In this document: positions 58,161-64,000 of the stretch, in pieces
Layout: each line of letters starts with the position of its first letter
How positions within the stretch are numbered: the first letter of the stretch is position 1
DNA from: Chrysophaeum taylorii
Lineage: Eukaryota; Sar; Pelagophyceae; Pelagomonadales; Pelagomonadaceae
Length of the DNA: 64,000 nucleotides
Assembly: GCA_029834535.1 (NCBI GenBank)
Contig: JAQMWT010000043.1
Coordinates: forward strand, 1 to 64,000
Reading direction: 5' to 3'
Notes under the pieces: model-generated
Told to the model about the DNA's origin: nothing
Database searches by the model: none
The model's input: the letters and a program-made list of their open reading frames with translations, nothing else
Made by a program: the position numbers and the translations under genes

Positions 58161-59039
58161 ATGACCACGGCAGCGGTCGCAGCAGCTCCGTCGGCGGGGT
58201 ATGGGGCAATCGAGGCCCCGGAGGACGACGAGGAGGATGAGATCGGGCCGTTCACGGTGGTGCTGAATCTGTTCCGCGAGTTCTACGAGGAGAAAACAAA
58301 TGTTTTGTACCTGAGCCTGGGCCTCGTGTGCGTCTTGATTCTGATGATGGCATTCTATTCGGCCTTCGTCGAGGGGTGGTCCGTGCTGTGGGCGGTGTAC
58401 TTTGCCTCGTACGTGGTCCTGGGCGTCGGCTACGGCGACCTTCGAATCGAAAGGACCTCGTGGAGCTACCTCACGTTGACGTTCATCGAGCTCGGCGGCA
58501 CGGTCGTCGTCGGCGGTCTTCTGTCTATCGCCGTTTCTGGAATCTTTTTGACGGAAGACGAGGAGGACTGGGTCACGCTGACGGGCGCCCACAAGAGATT
58601 CCGAAAGTGCTTCGGCATTTTGGCGATGGTTATCCCCCCCGGCGTCCTGGTCATGCTCTTTTTCGAGAATTGGGGATTGCCAAAAACGCTTTACTGGGCC
58701 ATCGACACCGCCACGACCGTCGGCTGCGGCTACGTGACCCCCACCTCGGTTGTGGGCCGCGTCGTTAACATCATCTTCCTCGTTATCGGGAGTTCTCTTT
58801 TTCTTACGATTCTCGGGACAATCGCCCTCTACCCGCGGGCTCTCCTCAGAGATTCGAAGAAACGGCGAATCTTCCAGAAGTATCGCGACGCTAACACGGT
58901 CAACAAAACACCCGCGAACAGGGAGCTCTTCGTCCTCTCCGTCCTCCTCGAATCCAAGCTCGTCGAGGACGCCGACATAATCGACGTCCAGGCCCTTTAC
59001 GACAAGCTCTACCCTCCGCCACCAGTATCATCATCATAG
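58161..59039 (+). CDS. two-pore-domain potassium channel with an atypical second filter
   Basis: 292 residues, single exon, ATG 58161. Architecture: acidic N-terminus, TM1 (VLYLSLGLVCVLILMMAFYS), pore 1 with GVGYGD (residues 88-93), TM2, a loop, TM3 (FGILAMVIPPGVLVMLFF), pore 2 with TVGCGYVTP (186-194), TM4 (IIFLVIGSSLFLTILGTIAL) and a cytosolic tail. This is the K2P/TPK layout. In pore 2 the usual Tyr is Cys and the usual Asp is Tyr, which may change ion selectivity. No EF-hand is present in the tail, unlike plant TPKs. The stop at 59039 is 4 bases before the next ATG on the same strand. Confidence 0.87.
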   Translation: MTTAAVAAAPSAGYGAIEAPEDDEEDEIGPFTVVLNLFREFYEEKTNVLYLSLGLVCVLILMMAFYSAFVEGWSVLWAVYFASYVVLGVGYGDLRIERTSWSYLTLTFIELGGTVVVGGLLSIAVSGIFLTEDEEDWVTLTGAHKRFRKCFGILAMVIPPGVLVMLFFENWGLPKTLYWAIDTATTVGCGYVTPTSVVGRVVNIIFLVIGSSLFLTILGTIALYPRALLRDSKKRRIFQKYRDANTVNKTPANRELFVLSVLLESKLVEDADIIDVQALYDKLYPPPPVSSS

Positions 59040-59043
59040 GGTT

Positions 59044-60392
59044 ATGGATTATATCGTGTGGGTGTTGTCATGTCTGGCGGCGGCAGCGGCCGGGGCGGCG
59101 GCGGCCGAGTCGTACGTCGGACCCAACGATACAACTTATTCAGTTATAAAGCTCGAGTGCCTTGGCATTTCGCAGACTCGGTGCTTCCGGTTCGTGGGAC
59201 GCCACAGCCTCGACCTCGGGCCTCTCCGCGAGTTGGTTGCATCGCGCGAAACACCCGACGCGTTCAACTTCTCGCGCGTCCCGTGAGTGCGCTCCCTGCG
59301 ATAAATCACCCTCCGACGAGTAGGATTCCTGTCGACGATCCGAGGGTTGCGGGGGTGGTGGCGACGGCGCGAGCAGAGCTCGAGGCGTTATCCGACGAGA
59401 AGCTGTGCCCGCTCGCGATCAACGTACGGGTCGTGGCGGTGAACGCGTCGCCGCCGCCAGATGTTGGTCTCGAGAACGACGAAAAGGGGTCATTTCACCC
59501 CGGCTTCAACTGGCACAACGACCAACGCAAAGACGAGCGCTGGTTGTACACGGCGCTGTTCTACGACGTCCGAGGGGTTATCCGAGGCGGCGAGACAATC
59601 TTCGACGACGACGGCGGCGGCCTGACGCGGGTCGCCCCCGCGACGGGGAGGCTCCTCGCCTTTTCTTCGGGCCCCGAGAACACGCATCGCGCGGGTCCGA
59701 CCGCCGGCTTTGGCCGCCGCCTCGTCGTGCAGACGCAATGGGGTCGCCCGGGCGTCGTCGTAGTTCATCCCTTCAAGACGGCCGGTCGCTTCGTCTGGCA
59801 CGCCTTCCAGGACGCCTGGGGCCCGCCCACCGAATGCGGCGGTAGCTGGACGAGGATCCACCCGATCAAGACCCCGCGGAACGCGCTGGAGGGTCTACGG
59901 TGGTCGCGCCTCCTCGTGCTTCTTCGCGACCCCGTCGACCGCCTGCTCAGCGAGTACGCCTTCTTCCACGCGGCTCCCGGCGACCGCTGTTACGCGGGCA
60001 CCCTCCCGCTCAAGCTCCGGCTCGTTCCGCCCGCAACCTCCCTCGAGGACTTCCTGGCCCGCTCCCGAGCAGACCACCAAATCCGCTTCCTGTTGGGAGA
60101 AGATGACTGCGATGACTCCTGCGTCGAGCGCGCGCTCTCGCTCCTCGAGGGCGCCGTGGTCGCAATCAAGGACGACCCAATCCTCTCGGTCGAAAACGCG
60201 CTCCGCCAATTCGGGGTCGTCGCCCCGCGTTCGTCGGGGAGTGCCTTTGTCGACCCGCCGTGCCCCCATCTCTCCGAGCGCGACCTCGCCGATCCCGTGC
60301 TCCTACGCTTGGCGCTGGCTGCGACGACCCTCGATCGCCGCCTCGTCGGCGCGATCCGCAGCAAACGACGACGGCACGATGATGAACTATAA
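59044..60392 (+). CDS. prolyl 4-hydroxylase-like oxygenase fused to a sulfotransferase
   Basis: Exons 59044-59282 and 59324-60392 give 435 residues; the 41-bp intron (GTGAGT to TAG) links a signal peptide (MDYIVWVLSCLAAAAAGAAA) to the catalytic part in frame. Residues about 80-220: 2-oxoglutarate/Fe(II) oxygenase of the P4H type, with the iron ligands in WHNDQR (His 144, Asp 146) and THRAG (His 201), plus RGGETIFDDD. Residues about 225-430: PAPS-dependent sulfotransferase, with the 5'-phosphosulfate loop HPFKTAGRF and the 3'-phosphate site LLRDPVDRLLSEYAF. It is likely a secretory-pathway enzyme that hydroxylates and sulfates a protein or glycan. Fusion of the two activities is unusual; the join is supported by one continuous exon. 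Confidence 0.87.
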
Positions 60393-60424
60393 CTAACTAA
60401 CTCACTCACTCACTCACTCACTCA
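60393..60424 (+). repeat. short ACTC/ACTA repeat between convergent genes
   Basis: ACTA then CTCA tetranucleotides fill the 32 bases between the stop codons of the convergent genes at 60392 and 60425, so the two 3' UTRs must overlap. Confidence 0.8.
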
Positions 60425-61030
60425 CTATGAGGTTGTTCGCATCTTCGCGAGCAACTCCCGTTGCTTCAACGTGAGTTCCTTCCTTTTCGTCTTTTGCTGC
60501 TGGTCTGCCGCCGTTTCTGAAGAGAACCACCACCAAGAAGAAGATGAAGAAGAAGAAGAAGAAGAAGACGGAGGCTTCTCCACGCTCAGTTGCTCTTCGC
60601 CCTCGACCTGGAACGCTTTGGACGAGAAGACGCCAGCGAGCGCGGCAGCTCGGTTGATGTGTGCCGGCACGCCGACGCCCGCGAGCTTTCTCGCGAGCGC
60701 GTCGCTAAAGTGATTGCAATTCCGTTGGACGAGCGAGTACGTCCCTGGCCTGAACTCGGCCCGGAGTTCGTTGACGGCGCCCGTCAGCTCGTTGGCCGAA
60801 CCGACGAAGGTCCCCAGCACGAGGCTCTCTTTGTGGCGGCACTCGGGGCCGAGCCGTCGCGGACGCGACCGGAACACGCCTTTATCGTTGAAACTGTACT
60901 CGAACCCAGACACCTCGACGCCCGTGTGGTAGACGCCCACGTTCAGAGACCCCAGCACGCTGTTGAGCCGGTCTCCGACATCGACGAACTCGTAGATGTG
61001 GAGCGTGACTTGGCGCTCACTCATGATCAT
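60425..61030 (-). CDS. PPPDE-family peptidase (DeSI-type)
   Basis: 201 residues from the ATG at 61030 (ATG 61024 also possible). PPPDE proteins are cysteine isopeptidases that remove SUMO or ubiquitin. The catalytic pair is visible: His in LNVGVYHTGVEV (about residue 35) and Cys in VQRNCNHFSDAL (about 105). FNDKGVFRSRPRR and the PGTYS stretch before the Cys block are also family-like. The C-terminal 60 residues are a Ser run and basic tail, LTLKQRELLAKM at the end. Its ATG shares the last base of the stop codon of the upstream gene (TGATG), so the two genes may share an mRNA. A ubiquitin-ligase-like gene lies 27 kb away; no direct link is implied. Confidence 0.88.
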   Translation of the reverse strand: MIMSERQVTLHIYEFVDVGDRLNSVLGSLNVGVYHTGVEVSGFEYSFNDKGVFRSRPRRLGPECRHKESLVLGTFVGSANELTGAVNELRAEFRPGTYSLVQRNCNHFSDALARKLAGVGVPAHINRAAALAGVFSSKAFQVEGEEQLSVEKPPSSSSSSSSSSSWWWFSSETAADQQQKTKRKELTLKQRELLAKMRTTS

Positions 61031-61902
61031 CAATCAGGGTTGAGTATCGCGGAGATAGCGTTCGTGGCGGGGGTGCGGGCAAAGAGCCGCAGATCCACCA
61101 CTGCCTCAGGAAAGCACCCATTCCACCGCCGTCTCGATGTGCCTGATTCCGCGACGGGCACCAGGGCGCAACAATGCTGCCTTGGGAGAGCGCAGGCGAC
61201 GTGGGGGGGCGTCTCGTCGGTTGGGGAGTCGATCTCGAGGCTCCATGACGACGGTGGTGACGACGAGGACGACGGATCGGTGGCCCTCTCAAGGAGCCGC
61301 GCGCACACGTCGCTCAAGACGCGCGGAATGTCGGCGGGACAGGGCTCGCCGCGAAAGAGGAGCCGAGGTTCGCCGGTGACGCACTCGAGGGACTTGACAG
61401 CTTCGAGCAACTCGAGGAGTTTAGGCGCTCCGTTCAAAACCCCGCGAAACCTCTCCAGCAAACCCGCATCGCCAATCTGCTGCTGCGAAACATTTTCCTC
61501 GCTCGGTGCAGCTTCCGCCGTCATGGTAGCGACTGTGCACGTCGCGACCGCGTCGCGCGCGGCGTCTTTTGCGGACGCGACGGCCGCGACGACGCCTCCG
61601 CGGAACTCTTCCTCGCGGCCGACGAGGTCGGCGAGCTCCATGAGCTGAAGCTTCGCGTTGGCGTCGTCCCCCCCGAGCCGCACCACGTACACGATGGCGT
61701 CGTCGCCCATAGAAATGCGCGTGGCAATGACGTGCTCCTCGCGCAACGATAGCGCGAAGATCGCATGGTCGATGCCCTGCGCCAGCCTGGCGATTGTGGC
61801 GATGACCCGCGCGACGCTCTCCAGACACGCTCGCCCCGGCGCGTGGCTCGCAACTATGTGCCCGTGCGCTGTGACTACGATGCAGCATGCGTTCCGTATC
61901 AT
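61030..61902 (-). CDS. protein of unknown function, possible longin/roadblock-like start
   Basis: 290 residues, single exon, ATG 61902. The first 100 residues alternate hydrophobic strands and helices (CCIVVTAHGHIVASHAPG; AIFALSLREEHVIATRISM; IVYVVRL), which recalls longin or roadblock folds, but no motif proves it. The middle is helical and Ala-rich, then GLLERFRGVLNGAPKLLELL, a Ser/Pro linker, and a C-terminus with several Cys and His (HVACALPRQHCCALVPV). I do not recognise the family. It ends in a TGATG overlap with the PPPDE gene and shares a 66-bp divergent promoter region with the gene at 61969. Confidence 0.7.
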   Translation of the reverse strand: MIRNACCIVVTAHGHIVASHAPGRACLESVARVIATIARLAQGIDHAIFALSLREEHVIATRISMGDDAIVYVVRLGGDDANAKLQLMELADLVGREEEFRGGVVAAVASAKDAARDAVATCTVATMTAEAAPSEENVSQQQIGDAGLLERFRGVLNGAPKLLELLEAVKSLECVTGEPRLLFRGEPCPADIPRVLSDVCARLLERATDPSSSSSPPSSWSLEIDSPTDETPPHVACALPRQHCCALVPVAESGTSRRRWNGCFPEAVVDLRLFARTPATNAISAILNPD

Positions 61903-61968
61903 TTATATACACTATGAGGACACGTGAACAATAATAATAATAAGTCTTATTAATAATACCCGGATACG

Positions 61969-62736
61969 ATGTCGATCGTCCTTGACCAGAGCCTCGCGAT
62001 CGTCGCGAGCGAGCTGTCCCGCGCTACGCGGATTGCCCTGTGCAGCGAGAACCGCGCTCTCCACGGCGTCGTGAGCGGGCTCTTCGCGACCACTGCCGAG
62101 GTGTCGCTGGTGCTAAGCGACCCGCCATTCACAGCAGCCGATATCATCTTCTACGATGCAGTAGCACCCCCGGGGCGTGCCCTCGAGTTTGTGAGAAGTC
62201 TGCGGAGCCGCGAACCCCGCGCCATCCTCATCGTTTTGGGGATCGGCCGCCTGCAGAGCGAGCGTTTTTTTTTTCTGCCGTTAAGGGGCGGCGCCGACGC
62301 CGTCGTCCAGGCGCCGTTTCGTCGCCGTCTTACCTTCCTCGCCAAGGCGATTGCCTGCCTCCTCACAGGGCCTTCTCGCAGGCAAAACGCCGTGCGCTTG
62401 AAGCCCAAACCACCGCCGCCGAGGCGACCGCCCCGCGTGAGACTCAAGAAGAAAAGAATTCAGCCGCCGCAGCCCGCCACACCAGATCGGGAACACTCGA
62501 TCGACCTCGACGATTACTTTTGTGATGATGATCATGAACCCGAGGACGCGGGCATTGCCCCCCGGTTGTCGGAGCGACGGCACAGCACAGGAACCCGCCA
62601 CAGCATCGTCGTCGCCTACAAAGGCTCCTCCTCCCAGTCCTCCTTCGAGTGCCGGAGATCTCTCGAGTTCAAGCTGCCGATGGTCGAAAAAAGCCTCGAC
62701 GACGACGACAACAACGGCGGAGAAACCAAGTTATAA
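61969..62736 (+). CDS. degenerate receiver-domain-like protein
   Basis: 255 residues, ATG 61969. The first 120 residues fit a CheY-type receiver fold: IALCSENRALHGVVSGLF, DIIFYDAVAPPGRALEFVRS, AILIVLGIG, GADAVVQAPF. The acidic pair at the first strand is replaced (C-S-E-N), and the usual Lys-Pro near the fifth strand reads Gln-Ala-Pro, so it would be a pseudo-receiver. The second half is a basic Pro/Lys/Arg stretch, an acidic stretch and Ser-rich text, likely disordered. The fold assignment rests on spacing and hydrophobic pattern, not on conserved active-site residues. It may be a signalling scaffold. It ends 45 bases before the convergent DJ-1 gene. Confidence 0.55.
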   Translation: MSIVLDQSLAIVASELSRATRIALCSENRALHGVVSGLFATTAEVSLVLSDPPFTAADIIFYDAVAPPGRALEFVRSLRSREPRAILIVLGIGRLQSERFFFLPLRGGADAVVQAPFRRRLTFLAKAIACLLTGPSRRQNAVRLKPKPPPPRRPPRVRLKKKRIQPPQPATPDREHSIDLDDYFCDDDHEPEDAGIAPRLSERRHSTGTRHSIVVAYKGSSSQSSFECRRSLEFKLPMVEKSLDDDDNNGGETKL

Positions 62737-62781
62737 TATATCCCGCCACTTACTCTGGAGTAGACAAAAGAAAAGGGCGAT

Positions 62782-63503
62782 TCACGCCGCAAGGGCCTTG
62801 TTGATCTCGTCCGCAAGGGGGCCGGCCGAGGGCGGGTTCTGGCCAGTGTAGAGGTTGCCGGCGACGCAGACCATGGGCTTGAAGACGCCGCCGTCCTTGA
62901 AGGTGGCGCCAAGGCCGCCCAGGACGTCCTCGCAGGAGCCCGGGCCAGTGGGTTTCGAGACGGCGTCGTACTTGTTCATCACGTTCTCCTCGGCGTTCGT
63001 GAAGGCCGTCACCTCCTTGCCCTTGACGAGGGGTTCGCCGTCGACGACCACATTCATGAGCGCGCAGGGCCCGTGGCACACGGCCGCAACGATCTTGCCG
63101 GCGGTCCAGAGCTTGAGAATCGCGGCCTGGACTGCGGGACTCTGCGGAAAGTCCCACATAGTCCCGAATCCCCCGACGAAAAAAATACAATCGTAAGTTA
63201 GGACGTCTACGGTCGCGAGCGCCGGAAGCACTTCAGTCTTCACTTCGGCGAGAAACTTCACGCACGAGGCATCTTCTTTGGTCGCTTCGATAGACGACGG
63301 GTCGCAGGTGGTGGTACCGCTGATCGACACGAGATCCACCGCGTGCCCGGCAGCAATGAACTTCTCGTACGGATGCGCCGCCTCGGGGAGGTACCACCCT
63401 GGGCTCACCATTCACAACATGATCCTACTACACATCTCGCACCTGTCGGCGACCCGTCGGGGTACTTTGAGACGCTCGTGAAAACCATCAAGATCTTCCC
63501 CAT
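62782..63503 (-). CDS. DJ-1/PfpI (Hsp31-like) family protein
   Basis: Exons complement(63443..63503, 62782..63398) give 225 residues; the 44-bp intron (GTGCGA to CAG) joins MGKILMVFTSVSKYPDGSPT to GWYLPEAAHPYEKF, the classic family start. The nucleophile elbow is AAVCHGPCALMN with Cys about residue 128 followed by His. Other features are FVGGFGTMWDF and the end NLYTGQNPPSAGPLADEI. Members act as glyoxalase III, deglycase-type or chaperone-like stress proteins in the cytosol. Length is right for the class I GAT-like Hsp31/PfpI group. Confidence 0.93.
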
Positions 63504-63931
63504 GACGACTACTCGGAAGAAGAAAAGAGCGAGAAGGTGTTCGGCACACCGCCTAACGGAACGCTTTCGGTGGGTGTGACGCAAAAGATGTTGACGACGA
63601 CGTGGTTGTTGGCAAAGTGTGCACTGTCTCAAGATGGAGGAATCGTCGCGGACTCATAGTTCGCTCTTACCCAAGATCGGCCAAAGTGTGCACAGCCTCA
63701 CGAGGCTAAGATGGAGGAGTCGCTGCGGACACATAGGTCGCTCTCACCCTAGATCGTGTCGCATGACGACACGCAGTCAACCCTACATTCTACCCCCCCT
63801 CAAACGCCCTGTGATCCTGGTCCCATGCGCTGCGACGTTGGGATAAATAATCCTACGCCCTTGTACGACTGGGCTGGCCCTGTGACGAAGGTAGTCGCCT
63901 TTATTTGTTTCTTCCTCTCTTTTAGTTCAAT
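63504..63931. other. intergenic with a diverged tandem duplication
   Basis: Two diverged copies of about 70 bases lie at 63615-63680 and 63685-63755 (shared core AAGATGGAGGA, GCGGAC and TCGCTCT). A TGTCGCATGACGACA hairpin is at 63757-63771. No gene is recognised. Confidence 0.5.
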
Positions 63932-64000
63932 ACAAGTGCAGGCCAGTAAGTTCACCTAGTCCCAATCTCTAACCCCAGTAAGCTCACCTGGTCTCAGTGA
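63932..64000 (-). repeat. start of another GTTCACC tail (Helitron-associated)
   Basis: Begins with the same edge as 4784 (AAGTGCAGGCCAGTAAGTTC) followed by CCTAGTCCCAATCTCTAACC. By analogy with 4784-5690, a Helitron helicase fragment on the minus strand may follow just beyond the window. Confidence 0.75.

Overview
The window looks like nuclear DNA of a unicellular eukaryotic alga. The best guess is a photosynthetic stramenopile of the pelagophyte kind, at low to moderate confidence because no marker gene is present. Several genes only become complete reading frames after removing very short GT-AG introns (41, 43, 44, 55, 55 and 92 bp), which rules out a bacterial origin. The gene set is also eukaryotic: SYS1, DGAT2, an SDP1-type lipase, a WWE/PH/RING/EF-hand protein, a PPPDE peptidase, a two-pore potassium channel and a protein with plastid-style targeting.

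Layout. Bases 1-1250 hold the 3' part of an alpha-galactosidase gene on the minus strand. Bases 1.3-10.8 kb are a repeat island: one copy (A) of an unnamed repeat full of TTTGATCA-like motifs, a Helitron helicase fragment, three 17-bp G-rich minisatellite arrays, a decayed DDE transposon and a 115-bp fold-back. Bases 10.8-14.4 kb carry a three-exon gene for a methyltransferase/multi-glycosyltransferase membrane protein. Bases 14.6-24.5 kb are transposons: two copia-type fossils and two tail-to-tail Helitron fragments, ending in about 260 bp of CAGA microsatellite. Bases 24.5-29.8 kb show only decayed, unrecognised coding traces. Bases 30.5-36.1 kb hold a gene cluster (WWE-PH-RING-EF-hand-UBL protein, a possible small membrane protein, SYS1, an EamA transporter). 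Bases 36.5-39.2 kb are copy B of the TTTGATCA repeat in the opposite orientation, followed by a copia element nested in another copia element (39.8-44.7 kb).

Bases 44.7-63.5 kb are gene-dense: long-chain acyl-CoA synthetase, DGAT2, SDP1-like triacylglycerol lipase, a protein kinase, a plastid-targeted membrane protein, a two-pore potassium channel, a prolyl-hydroxylase/sulfotransferase fusion, a PPPDE (DeSI-type) peptidase, an unrecognised protein, a degenerate receiver-domain protein and a DJ-1/PfpI protein. Neighbouring genes here are 4 to 66 bp apart or even overlap.

How the genes may work together. ACSL activates fatty acids, DGAT2 makes triacylglycerol and the SDP1-like lipase breaks it down, so three steps of storage-lipid turnover lie within 9 kb. 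Two proteins (methyltransferase/glycosyltransferases; hydroxylase/sulfotransferase) look like secretory-pathway enzymes that decorate glycans or proteins, and SYS1 is a Golgi trafficking factor. These links are inferences from domain content and position only.
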